Shown piece after piece: positions 1 to 7,475 of a DNA stretch of 41,495 nt. The number at the start of each line of letters is the position of its first letter. Position 1 is the stretch's first letter. A model generated the notes under the pieces. It was not told the DNA's origin. It saw only the letters and a list, made by a program, of their open reading frames with translations, and ran no database searches. Location: the NCBI GenBank assembly GCA_018645365.1, contig JABGOP010000014.1, positions 1-41,495 on the forward strand, given 5' to 3'. The stretch is from Candidatus Cloacimonadota bacterium. Its GTDB lineage: Bacteria; Cloacimonadota; Cloacimonadia; Cloacimonadales; TCS61. A program made the position numbers and the translations under genes.

Positions 1-401
1 CCCTTTTTGACTGAAATAGTTAGTTATCTCGTCACAAATGGTGCAACAAATAGAGGTGATTGTATCTCTTTCTCATTTTTGGTTAGTTAGAAAGAGGAAC
101 ACAACAAACCAACCAACAAGCCAATCAATACTTTTTTCTTTAAACTAAAAAACATCTCTCCCTCCTAATAGGTTTCTTACTTATTAGACTGAAAAGATGT
201 TATTTCTTGTACTGGCTTTGGGTTAACTTGTTATTTTGCTATGTGTTATCCTCGTGGGAATTGAAGATTCTTTCTACTAAGTTTTCTTGCAGATTACCCT
301 TCTTGAGTGGTTTTAACTTATTTAATGCTTCTTGCTTGGAGAAAGTGCGGAGTGGTTAGTTGCACCAGTTGTTTATGATATTATGAGTGTTGTGAAAAAA
401 A
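1..401. other. Gene-poor, structured region
   Basis: No conventional gene is visible in these 400 bases. Several inverted repeats are: 66-73 with 89-96 (8 bp, CTCTTTCT/AGAAAGAG), and 151-157 with 195-201 enclosing 165-170 with 182-187. On the minus strand there is a possible 22-codon hydrophobic peptide (87-155) and a start-less open frame (239-355) that reads like protein. The region lies immediately 3' of the tRNA-Arg gene, a common site for integration scars, but no attachment repeat of the tRNA end was found in it. Confidence 0.5.
87..155 (-). CDS. Possible small hydrophobic peptide (22 aa)
   Basis: An ATG at 155-153 is preceded by a perfect AGGAGG (166-161) at a spacing of 5 nt, much stronger than most ribosome binding sites in this window. 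The peptide starts MFFSLKKKVLIGLLVGLLC and ends after three more residues at a TAA (89-87). It has a lysine patch, then a hydrophobic run and a cysteine, so it resembles a membrane peptide or a lipoprotein signal that stops at once. In the transcript the start codon and part of the SD are paired: 201-195 with 157-151, and 187-182 with 170-165. The frame after the TAA also reads plausibly for about 20 codons, so a gene broken by a nonsense change is an alternative. Function is not assigned. A type I toxin-like peptide is one guess. Confidence 0.3.
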   Translation of the reverse strand: MFFSLKKKVLIGLLVGLLCSSF

Positions 402-478
402 TGGTACCCCCGAGCCGATTCGAACGGCTGACCTTTTCCTTAGGAGGGAACTGCTCTATCCAGCTGAGCTACGGGGGC
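402..478 (-). tRNA. tRNA-Arg (anticodon CCT)
   Basis: The minus strand folds as a full cloverleaf: acceptor GCCCCCG/CGGGGGT, D arm GCTC...GAGC, anticodon loop CTCCTAA (anticodon CCT, reading AGG), T arm AGCCG-TTCGAAT-CGGCT, discriminator A and an encoded CCA (404-402). The first pair of the anticodon stem is a G-A mismatch and the first acceptor pair is G-U. A run of seven T follows the CCA on the transcribed strand and may serve in termination. Confidence 0.95.
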
Positions 479-487
479 AACTCGTGA

Positions 488-516
488 AACATTTTTTGGG
501 ATGGTTTGCGTGTCAA
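488..516 (-). promoter_or_regulatory. Promoter of tRNA-Arg
   Basis: On the minus strand a perfect TTGACA (516-511) is followed after exactly 17 nt by AATGTT (493-488), a weak -10. The tRNA begins 9 nt further on. The -35 and spacing are good; the -10 matches TATAAT at only three positions. Confidence 0.55.
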
Positions 517-634
517 GTTTTTAGCAATAACAAATATTTATACTCACAGTAAAATTGAATTTGTGATTTTTACTTTACAACATTATTCCATTAAAAAAAA
601 TGCACTATCTTTGAAAAATAGATAAGGAGATAAT

Positions 635-2191
635 ATGAAGGTTTCCGAAAAAATAGTAGATCTCGAGAAGAGAGAACAGAAAGTTAGAGAGATGGGTGGC
701 GAAATTCGTGTCGAAAAGCACCGCAACAAAGGTAAGCTGACGGCTCGCGAACGCCTCACTATTCTTTTTGATGAAGGTACATTTAGGGAAATAGATATGT
801 TCGTGAAACATCGTTCCACCAACTTTGGCATGGAAAAAGTGGAAATCCCGTCCGACGGTGTGGTTACAGGTCACGGCTTGGTCAATGGCAGACCGATTTT
901 TGCCTATTCACAAGATTTTACTTCGCGGGGTGGTTCACTCGGCGAGAAACACGCAGCCAAAATTACCAAAGTGATGGATTTGGCAATGAAAGCCGGTATT
1001 CCCATTGTGGGAATTAATGATTCTGGTGGTGCACGCGTGGAAGAAGGCATTGATGCTTTGAAGGGTTACGGTGATATATTTTTTCGTAACTCCCGCGCTT
1101 CTGGCGTAATCCCACAAATCTCTGTAATTATGGGACCTTGTGCAGGGGGTGCTGTTTATTCGCCTGCGATGACAGACTTTATCTTCATGGTCAAAGAGAA
1201 GAGCTATATGTTCATCACGGGACCGAGCGTAATCGAGACCGTAACGGGTGAAAAAACAACTTTTGAAGAGTTGGGCGGTGCGATGACGCATAACAGTAAA
1301 AGCGGAAATGCCCATTTTCTCTGTGAAAGTGATGAAGATGCCCTCGAACAAGTTAAAAAAATGTTAGAATTTTTACCAAATAACAATATGGAAGATCCGC
1401 CCAATTTGAATCTCGGTGATGACCCCAAAAGAATTTGTGAAAACTTAGATACCATTATTCCAGATGATCCCAAAGCTGGATACGATATGAAAGAGGTAAT
1501 CCAAACGATTGTAGATGATGGTGATTTCTTTGAACCGCACGAGTTTTTTGCCCAAAATGCACTCATCGGTTTTGCCCGATTAAACGGGCGACCAGTCGGA
1601 ATTATTGCCAACCAACCAATGTTTTTGGCGGGCTGTCTCGATATCAATGCATCCGATAAGATTTCTCGTTTTATTCGGTTTTGCGATGCGTTTAACTTCC
1701 CAATTATTACTTTCGTGGATGTGCCGGGATATTTGCCAGGTACAGATCAAGAGTGGGGTGGTGTAATTCGGCACGGTGCAAAATTGTTGTGGAGTTATGC
1801 GGAAGCAACTGTCCCCAAAATAACCGTTACAACCAGAAAGAGCTACGGTGGTGCTTACATCGCGATGAGCTCGCAACACCTTGGGGCAGACATGTTGTTT
1901 GCGTGGCCATCTGCTCAAATTGCTGTGATGGGTGCTTCGGGAGCGGTAAATATTGTGGCGTCATACCGCAAACAAATGAAGGAGTCCGATGACCCCGAAA
2001 AGAAGCGTGCAGAACTAATCGCCGAATATGAAAATGCATTTAATACGCCGTATATTGCAGCCGAGCGAGGCTATCTTGACGCTATCATAAAGCCTAGTGA
2101 AACACGCATTCGCCTCATTGATGCTCTCGAGATTATGGCAACGAAACGCGAAGTGCTTCCACCTAAGAAGCACGGAAACATTCCACAATAG
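635..2191 (+). CDS. Acyl-CoA carboxyltransferase (MmdA/PccB, 12S-type)
   Basis: This is a 518-residue biotin-dependent carboxyltransferase of the crotonase fold, the usual size for methylmalonyl-CoA decarboxylase alpha, propionyl-CoA carboxylase beta and the 12S subunit of transcarboxylase. Two oxyanion-hole glycine loops are visible: GPCAGGAVYSPA (about 167-178) and GGAYIAMSS (from 405), plus DSGGARVEEG at 129. Its chemistry is transfer of carboxyl between methylmalonyl-CoA (or another acyl-CoA) and biotin. No biotin carboxylase gene is nearby; the next large gene carries a pyruvate-type carboxyltransferase and biotin domain, which favours carboxyl transfer from methylmalonyl-CoA over ATP-driven propionyl-CoA carboxylation. 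The ATG at 635 has an AAGGAG at 624-629. TATCTTTG at 606-613 fits the Bacteroidota TAnnTTTG promoter element, but whether this organism uses it is unknown. Confidence 0.9.
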   Translation: MKVSEKIVDLEKREQKVREMGGEIRVEKHRNKGKLTARERLTILFDEGTFREIDMFVKHRSTNFGMEKVEIPSDGVVTGHGLVNGRPIFAYSQDFTSRGGSLGEKHAAKITKVMDLAMKAGIPIVGINDSGGARVEEGIDALKGYGDIFFRNSRASGVIPQISVIMGPCAGGAVYSPAMTDFIFMVKEKSYMFITGPSVIETVTGEKTTFEELGGAMTHNSKSGNAHFLCESDEDALEQVKKMLEFLPNNNMEDPPNLNLGDDPKRICENLDTIIPDDPKAGYDMKEVIQTIVDDGDFFEPHEFFAQNALIGFARLNGRPVGIIANQPMFLAGCLDINASDKISRFIRFCDAFNFPIITFVDVPGYLPGTDQEWGGVIRHGAKLLWSYAEATVPKITVTTRKSYGGAYIAMSSQHLGADMLFAWPSAQIAVMGASGAVNIVASYRKQMKESDDPEKKRAELIAEYENAFNTPYIAAERGYLDAIIKPSETRIRLIDALEIMATKREVLPPKKHGNIPQ

Positions 2192-2205
2192 ATTGGTGAA
2201 ACATA

Positions 2206-2364
2206 ATGAAGAACAAAGAAAAGAAGTTGAAAGCTGCCATTTTGGGAGTACTCAAATTCATCCAAAGAAATAAACAGAAAAAAGAAAACTTATGGGCAAA
2301 ATCTGGTCGTAAGATGGCGATGAAAAATCGTGAAATGGTACAACGAAGAGGAAGTAGATATTAA
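2206..2364 (+). CDS. Small basic protein, possible carboxylase epsilon-like subunit (52 aa)
   Basis: A 52-codon frame lies 14 nt after the 12S-type subunit and 46 nt before the 5S-type subunit. It starts MKNKEKKLKAAILGVLKF and ends with a motif spaced as W-x3-G-R-x2-M-x3-N-R-x3-Q-R-R. From memory, short proteins with a similar N-terminal helix and a W...GR..M..R...R tail occur beside acyl-CoA carboxylase and methylmalonyl-CoA decarboxylase genes, and Veillonella has a 55-residue epsilon subunit that stabilises its complex. That homology is inferred from position and motif, not aligned. The ribosome binding site (GGTGAAAC) is weak, suggesting coupling to the upstream gene. The high lysine and arginine content could fit a docking peptide. 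Confidence 0.6.
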   Translation: MKNKEKKLKAAILGVLKFIQRNKQKKENLWAKSGRKMAMKNREMVQRRGSRY

Positions 2365-2410
2365 ATTTCTACATTGTTAGATGAAAAGTAATGTCAAAAA
2401 GAGAGGATAA

Positions 2411-4309
2411 ATGAAAATGGATAATCACGGCATTTTAGAAATGACAAAAATGAATTACGATACAAATCGTCCGAACGCGAAAAACCCGATTAAAATTCAG
2501 GATGTAAGCCTGCGTGATGGGCATCAAAGTATATTTGCGACGCGTGGCAGAACGGAAGATATGATTCCAGTTGCGAAAATGTTGGACGAAGTTGGTTTTT
2601 ACTCGCTAGAAGCGTGGGGTGGTGCCACATTTGATGTGATGCACCGTTTTTTGAACGAAGACCCGTGGGAACGCATTCGCACCTTGAAGAAACACATCAC
2701 AAAGACGCCACTTTCGATGTTGCTTCGTGGTCAAAACTTGGTGGGATACCGCAATTATGCAGATGATGTGGTAGAAGCATTTGTGCAGCGTGCTTGTGAT
2801 AATGGTATCGACATTTTCCGTATTTTTGACGCCTTGAATGATTTTCGTAATTTCGAGACAGCAGTCAAAATTGTGAAGAAAAATGGTAAGCACTTCCAAG
2901 GGACAATTTGCTATTCGCTCACCGAGCCGCGTATGGGTGGCGAAACTTATAATATCGACTATTATCTCGAAAAAGCTAAGCAATTGGAAAAGATGGGCGC
3001 AGACAGTATTTGCATCAAAGATATGGCAGGACTTATCGCACCCTACGACGCATATAATTTAATTGTAGCACTGAAAAAACAGACGGACATTCCGCTTCAT
3101 TTACACACTCATTTCACTTCTGGAATGGCAGATCTCACACTTTTGAAAGCGATCGAAGCTGGCGTGGACATCATCGATACATGTATGTCACCATACGCAT
3201 ATCGCACTTCCCATCCAGCGGTGGAACCGCTTGTTATTTCACTCTTGGGAACAAATCGCGATAGCGGGTTCGACATTAATAAACTGGCGGAAATTTCCAA
3301 AAAAATGGAAGAGGTTATTCCCAAATATAAACACCTTCTCGATGATACCAAAAATGCGATTATCGACATTAATGTGATATTACACCAAACGCCGGGCGGA
3401 ATGCTTTCTAACTTGGTAAACCAACTCCGACAAATGGATGCACTCGATAAATTGAATGATGTTTTTGAGGCACTTCCAAAGGTGAGAAAAGAGCTTGGGC
3501 AGGTGCCACTCGTAACGCCAACGAGCCAAATTGTGGGTACGCAAACGGTGAATAATGTGCTTTTCGATGAAGATGAGAGCTATACAAACATTACGGAGCA
3601 AGTGAAAGACCTTTGTTTTGGACTTTATGGAAAGACGACGCTGCCGATTGATGAAGCCGTGCAGAAGAAAGCATTACAGAATTATCCGCGTGGTGAAAAA
3701 CCAATTTCGGTGCGTCCTGGTGATACACTGAAAGCAGAAATGCCACAAGTTCACGCCGATTTCAAAGATTTAGCTAAAGATATGGATGATGAAGTTCTCT
3801 GTGCACTTTATCCAGTTACTGGTAAGCGTTTCCTCAAATGGAAATACGGCTTGGCAGAGGTTCCTGCCGATGTAAAGCCAAAAACAATGACAGAGGTGGA
3901 AGCCACCAACGAATTGGTGCAAAAAGCACTTTCTGGTAAATTGACCGATAAAACTGATGCCCCCGACAAGCCAGCCAATGCACAAGCCTTCGATGTTTTC
4001 GTGGATGGTGAGTATTTTAAAGTGGAAGTAGCTGATAGTGTTTCCCGCCAGAAAAGCGGTAAAAAAAAGAAAGCTAAAAAAGCAGAAGTTGTGAGCGGAA
4101 ACGATATCGTTGCCCCAATTCCCGGTATGATTGTGGAATTTAAGAAAAAAGTTGGTGATGAAGTGAAAGTTGGTGAAACTATTGTCGTTTTGGAAGCGAT
4201 GAAAATGTTCAATAACTTAGACGCAAAAGTAGATGGCGTCATTAAAGAGATAAAATTTGACACTGGCGATTCCGTTGCAAAAGGTGACGTGATTGTGGAA
4301 ATAGGTTAA
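2411..4309 (+). CDS. Pyruvate/oxaloacetate carboxyltransferase with C-terminal biotin domain (OadA-like, 5S+1.3S)
   Basis: This 632-residue protein has an HMGL-like TIM-barrel carboxyltransferase domain (about 25-300), a PYC/OADA conserved domain (about 315-500), a low-complexity Lys/Ala linker (about 540-560) and a C-terminal biotinyl domain. Active-site signs are DVSLRDGHQS (31-40), Lys203 in SICIKDMAG, the likely carbamylated metal ligand, and His232/His234 in LHLHTH. The biotin-accepting lysine is Lys598 in EAMKM. The domain transfers carboxyl between biotin and pyruvate/oxaloacetate. No membrane beta subunit (OadB) follows, so a sodium-pumping oxaloacetate decarboxylase is not supported here. 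Together with the gene at 635 it resembles the 12S, 5S and 1.3S parts of Propionibacterium transcarboxylase. SD AGAGAGGA precedes the ATG. Confidence 0.88.
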   Translation: MKMDNHGILEMTKMNYDTNRPNAKNPIKIQDVSLRDGHQSIFATRGRTEDMIPVAKMLDEVGFYSLEAWGGATFDVMHRFLNEDPWERIRTLKKHITKTPLSMLLRGQNLVGYRNYADDVVEAFVQRACDNGIDIFRIFDALNDFRNFETAVKIVKKNGKHFQGTICYSLTEPRMGGETYNIDYYLEKAKQLEKMGADSICIKDMAGLIAPYDAYNLIVALKKQTDIPLHLHTHFTSGMADLTLLKAIEAGVDIIDTCMSPYAYRTSHPAVEPLVISLLGTNRDSGFDINKLAEISKKMEEVIPKYKHLLDDTKNAIIDINVILHQTPGGMLSNLVNQLRQMDALDKLNDVFEALPKVRKELGQVPLVTPTSQIVGTQTVNNVLFDEDESYTNITEQVKDLCFGLYGKTTLPIDEAVQKKALQNYPRGEKPISVRPGDTLKAEMPQVHADFKDLAKDMDDEVLCALYPVTGKRFLKWKYGLAEVPADVKPKTMTEVEATNELVQKALSGKLTDKTDAPDKPANAQAFDVFVDGEYFKVEVADSVSRQKSGKKKKAKKAEVVSGNDIVAPIPGMIVEFKKKVGDEVKVGETIVVLEAMKMFNNLDAKVDGVIKEIKFDTGDSVAKGDVIVEIG

Positions 4310-4321
4310 AATAATGAGCTA

Positions 4322-4355
4322 AAAGCACCGACTTTTTGAGTCGGTGCTTTTTTTT
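4322..4355 (+). terminator. Rho-independent terminator
   Basis: A perfect 12-bp stem (4322-4333 with 4339-4350, core GCACCGACT/AGTCGGTGC), a 5-nt loop and a T run to 4355. It ends the carboxyltransferase operon and separates it from the convergent acetyltransferase gene. Confidence 0.93.
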
Positions 4356-4370
4356 GAGCCATTTAACAGC

Positions 4371-4868
4371 TTACGCTTTTATTTTCAAACCATAATACAA
4401 ATGGTCAAAGAGTGTTCCGTTAAGATTAACTACTTTTGGGAGTTTACCCCATTTGACGAATCCAAATTTTTCCATTAGTTTGATGCTTGCTAAATTTCCT
4501 TCAATAATAATTGCGAATAAATTATTAATTTGGAGTTTATCACACATTTTAATCGCGTGCAGAATCAGGTTTGTGGCTATTTTTTTACGATGGTAATTTG
4601 AATGAACATAATAGCTAATCTCTGCAGTATGTTGCAAAGCTTCTCGTCCCGCCCGGTACGCACTAATGGATAAATAACCAACAATTTTGTTGTCAATTTG
4701 AGCCACTATAATTGGGTATTTATGGTCTGGATGAGCGTCAAACCAAGTTTGGCGATTTTTTGGGGTTACGAAAGATGTGTCAGCAGTTTTTCCACCAAGC
4801 GCAATTGCTTGATTGTAGATTTCTAGTAATTCTGGTAAATCTTTTGTTTTTGCAATTCGAATGTTCAT
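4371..4868 (-). CDS. GNAT N-acetyltransferase, phosphinothricin acetyltransferase-like
   Basis: A 165-residue protein of the GNAT fold. It opens with the typical beta1-alpha1 start MNIRIAKTKDLPELLEIYNQ and has the AEISYYVHSNYHRKKIATNL block (82-101), where the acetyl-CoA pyrophosphate loop lies; the usual Gly-x-Gly/Ala is changed to KKIAT. Length and the NQAI, FDAHP and GRxAxxHTAEISYYV elements are like the Pat/Bar/MddA group that acetylates phosphinothricin, methionine sulfoximine or related amino acids. The true substrate cannot be read from sequence. It is the last gene of a three-gene minus-strand set, 8 nt after lpxK. Confidence 0.82.
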   Translation of the reverse strand: MNIRIAKTKDLPELLEIYNQAIALGGKTADTSFVTPKNRQTWFDAHPDHKYPIIVAQIDNKIVGYLSISAYRAGREALQHTAEISYYVHSNYHRKKIATNLILHAIKMCDKLQINNLFAIIIEGNLASIKLMEKFGFVKWGKLPKVVNLNGTLFDHLYYGLKIKA

Positions 4869-4876
4869 GATGTCGT

Positions 4877-5857
4877 TTACAGCTGGAAATCTTCTTTAAA
4901 TTTTAGTTCAACTTCTACGACAACAAGTGGCAGATGATGTTTGATAAAGCGTAATTTTGCAAAATCTTTTTCGGTGGTGAGAACGTAGTCGTATTCGCTA
5001 ATTTTCAATTTTTGATAATCATAATGATCGGGAAATGCGTAATGTTTTTCAAATCTTAAACCGCAGTTTAGGATAGTTTTTTCAAATGATTTTGGTGTGC
5101 CAATTGCAGAGAGTAGGGCTATTCTTTTATTTTGCAAGTCACTCTTTAAAATATTATTTCCATTTTGATTTGTAAAGTTTTTCACATCGTATTTTGTGCG
5201 TAAGGTTGGTTTTTTATATTTGGTGATTTGGGTTGGAATTTCGCCATCACCATTGTAGATGATGTAATCAGCATATTTGAGGGCAGAAAGTGGTTCACGC
5301 AAGAAACCAGCAGGCAAAACAAACCCGTTACCAAGTTTGGTAATGCTATTGAAAACGATAAAATCTAAATCTTTTTTTACCTTCAAGTTTTGGAAGGAGT
5401 CGTCGAGAATAATGTAATCTAAATCGGGAAATTTTGCAAGCAGGAGTTCAATTGATTTCTGGCGATTCTTTCCGGCTACAACGGGAATATTGGGTAATTT
5501 TTCAGCGAGTAAAAAAGGTTCGTCACCCGCATCTTTGGCAAAATCAAAAATCTGTTCTCGATCTGAAATAATGCGAACTGTTTTTTCAAATTCACCTTTG
5601 TAACCGCGGTGAGAAATGGCAACTTTTTTTCTTTTTGTAATAAAATATTTGGCAAGATAAATAGTTACAGGAGTTTTTCCGCTGCCACCGCTAACGATAT
5701 TCCCCACGCTGATAATTTTACATTTTGCTTTGAATTTAGGGAAAATTATTTTTCTGCGAATAATTTGTAAAAAAGAAAACTTCCACGCAAGTGGTAATAA
5801 AAGATATGATAGAAGAGAACGATTTAATAAGTGTCTTTCAATTAAATTTTGCATCAA
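4877..5857 (-). CDS. lpxK: Tetraacyldisaccharide 4'-kinase (LpxK)
   Basis: LpxK phosphorylates the 4' position of the lipid A disaccharide precursor at the inner membrane. The 326-residue length and N-terminal hydrophobic helix (about 15-35) are typical, and the P-loop reads NIVSGGSGKTPV (53-64; family form VGN..GGTGKTP). Further family elements are SHRGYKGE, the DAGDEP motif and ILDDSFQN. Its presence shows a lipid A-bearing outer membrane. The start ATG overlaps the stop of the adenosyltransferase gene by 4 nt (ATGA), so the two are probably translationally coupled. The usual heptosyl/Kdo neighbours are absent. Confidence 0.93.
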   Translation of the reverse strand: MMQNLIERHLLNRSLLSYLLLPLAWKFSFLQIIRRKIIFPKFKAKCKIISVGNIVSGGSGKTPVTIYLAKYFITKRKKVAISHRGYKGEFEKTVRIISDREQIFDFAKDAGDEPFLLAEKLPNIPVVAGKNRQKSIELLLAKFPDLDYIILDDSFQNLKVKKDLDFIVFNSITKLGNGFVLPAGFLREPLSALKYADYIIYNGDGEIPTQITKYKKPTLRTKYDVKNFTNQNGNNILKSDLQNKRIALLSAIGTPKSFEKTILNCGLRFEKHYAFPDHYDYQKLKISEYDYVLTTEKDFAKLRFIKHHLPLVVVEVELKFKEDFQL

Positions 5858-6357
5858 AACTCAATTCCTTTTCTCGCTGGAATTCCTTTTGCAAAATAGT
5901 GTTTAATTTCTTTCATTTCGGTTACGAGGTCAGCTTTTGCTAAAACCTCTTTTGATGCGTGTCGTCCTGTCATCACGATTTCAGCATTTGTTGTTAACTC
6001 CATCAATTCGAGTTGTTTTTCCACAGGTAAAAGTTTCCAACTCACAGCTACATTAATTTCGTCGATGATGATTAAATCGTATTTTTTGGAATTAATGGCA
6101 TCTTTCGTCTTTTGAAATGCTTTTTCCGCTTCTTCAAAATCTGTTTTAGTCGGAGTTTTGAGATTAACAAATTCTTTTGTACCAAATTGGAAAATGTCAA
6201 TATTTGAGAAGTTTTTTAAAAACAAAATTTCACCAAAAGCTGCATTTTTCATCAGCTGGATTAGGCAAACCTTATTGCCTCGCCCTAGCGTGCGAATTGC
6301 CAATCCAATTGCTGCAGTCGTCTTACCTTTTCCATTGCCAGTGTAAATTTGCACCAT
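5854..6357 (-). CDS. cobO: Cob(I)alamin adenosyltransferase (CobO/BtuR type)
   Basis: A 167-residue P-loop enzyme that moves the 5'-deoxyadenosyl group of ATP to cob(I)alamin, making coenzyme B12. The P-loop GNGKGKTTAA is at 7-16, followed by GLAIRTLGRG and the Walker B-like IIIDEINVA; GRHASKE near the C-terminus is also characteristic. Adenosylcobalamin is the cofactor of methylmalonyl-CoA mutase, which fits the methylmalonyl-CoA carboxyl-transfer genes at 635-4309. It is the first gene of the minus-strand set, with a GAGAGGG ribosome binding site before the ATG. The divergent gene at 6471 shares the intergenic region holding the inverted repeat at 6402-6430. Confidence 0.92.
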   Translation of the reverse strand: MVQIYTGNGKGKTTAAIGLAIRTLGRGNKVCLIQLMKNAAFGEILFLKNFSNIDIFQFGTKEFVNLKTPTKTDFEEAEKAFQKTKDAINSKKYDLIIIDEINVAVSWKLLPVEKQLELMELTTNAEIVMTGRHASKEVLAKADLVTEMKEIKHYFAKGIPARKGIEF

Positions 6358-6401
6358 AAAACCCTCTCAATTTTTCATCCAACCTGAAATATTAGATGCA
6401 G

Positions 6402-6430
6402 TTTGATGTCAAATAAAAATTGACATTAAA
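6402..6430. promoter_or_regulatory. Inverted repeat / divergent -35 pair
   Basis: Arms TTTGATGTCAA (6402-6412) and TTGACATTAAA (6420-6430) are complementary at 10 of 11 positions around a 7-nt spacer. Each arm contains TTGACA on one strand, so the dyad may be two back-to-back -35 boxes, a regulator operator, or both. No good -10 box was found at 17 nt in either direction (ACTTTT at 6443 on the plus strand). Confidence 0.4.
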
Positions 6431-6470
6431 GGGATAATTGGAACTTTTGCACTCACGAAATGGAGAGTTT

Positions 6471-7472
6471 ATGAAGAAAGATAAAAAGTTCGATTTTGGA
6501 CCGTATTTATACATTTTACCGGCAGCGATTATTATTATCGTTTTTCGATTAGTGCCTATAATTTTGTCGTTTATTGTTAGTTTTTATGAATGGACGATAA
6601 CGGGTCCAGGTGAGTTTATTGGTTTTGCAAATTATTTAGAAATGTTGCGTGATGGCGAGTTTTGGCAGTCACTTTTGAATACCCTAAATTTGGTGGTTTT
6701 TGTAGTGCCGATTAGCTTAATTTTATCACTTGTTTTTGCTAACTTTTTAAATGGAATTACAAAATTAAAGAGTTTGTTTCGTTCAATTTATTTTATTCCA
6801 ACCGTTACTTCAATGGTGGCTATTTCGATTGTTTGGAAGATAATTTTCAATCAACAAACAGGTTTGGCAAATTTTTTTCTGACAAAATTCGGTTTCGATC
6901 CGATGGGTTGGTTAGCAGAAAGCCGTGGTGTTTTTGATTTATTTCTCTCTAATTTTGGGTTAGATTTTTCGGCTTTTATTAGCGGTATTTCAAATGCAAT
7001 TGGTGTAAATTACCATACGATTTATTTAATTTTTGGGGGACCATCTCTGGCACTTTTTTGTATTATTGTTGTGACTATTTGGAAGGGGCTTGGTTACAAT
7101 ACAATCATCTACTTGGCTGGTTTGCAGAATATTCCAAAGGTCTATTATGAAGCAGCTGATATTGACGGAGCTGGCAAAATTAAGCAGTTTTTCAAAATTA
7201 CTTGGCACCTTGTTTCACCGACCACTTTTTATGTTTTGATGATGACGACGATCGTTACCTTTCAGGTTTTTTCTCAAATTTACTTGATGACGGGACCACC
7301 AATTGGTGGACCACTAGGGACGACAAAAGTAATCGTTTATTTCTTGTTTGATAAAGGTTTTGGCGAGAGTAATAATTTAAGTTATGCGAGTGCGGTTGCG
7401 CTTGTGTTGTTTGGCATAATTTTAAGTCTGACATTGTGGCAGAAAAAAATGGAAAAGAAAGTGCACTATTAG
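6471..7472 (+). CDS. ABC sugar-type permease, MalF/UgpA family
   Basis: A 333-residue inner-membrane permease of a carbohydrate-type ABC importer. After a short basic start (MKKDKKFDFG) there is TM1, and later the binding-protein-dependent transport domain. The EAA loop, which docks on the ATPase, reads EAADIDGAG (227-235) followed by KIKQFFKITW. The start was set at ATG 6471, which has GGAGA at 6462-6466; an in-frame TTG at 6438 has no better site. It is 3 nt from the second permease, with which it forms the heterodimeric channel. Neither the substrate-binding lipoprotein nor the ATPase gene is in this window, so the substrate is unknown. Confidence 0.9.
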   Translation: MKKDKKFDFGPYLYILPAAIIIIVFRLVPIILSFIVSFYEWTITGPGEFIGFANYLEMLRDGEFWQSLLNTLNLVVFVVPISLILSLVFANFLNGITKLKSLFRSIYFIPTVTSMVAISIVWKIIFNQQTGLANFFLTKFGFDPMGWLAESRGVFDLFLSNFGLDFSAFISGISNAIGVNYHTIYLIFGGPSLALFCIIVVTIWKGLGYNTIIYLAGLQNIPKVYYEAADIDGAGKIKQFFKITWHLVSPTTFYVLMMTTIVTFQVFSQIYLMTGPPIGGPLGTTKVIVYFLFDKGFGESNNLSYASAVALVLFGIILSLTLWQKKMEKKVHY

Positions 7473-7475
7473 GAT

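Noticed and set aside
606-613. TATCTTTG as a certain Bacteroidota-type promoter of the 12S-type gene
   Set aside because: The match to TAnnTTTG is exact, but the partner -33 element is poor and other genes in the window do not show the motif clearly.
2411-4309. Sodium-pumping oxaloacetate decarboxylase alpha subunit
   Set aside because: No OadB/MmdB-type membrane subunit or OadG gene is in the window; the 12S-type gene upstream fits carboxyl transfer better.
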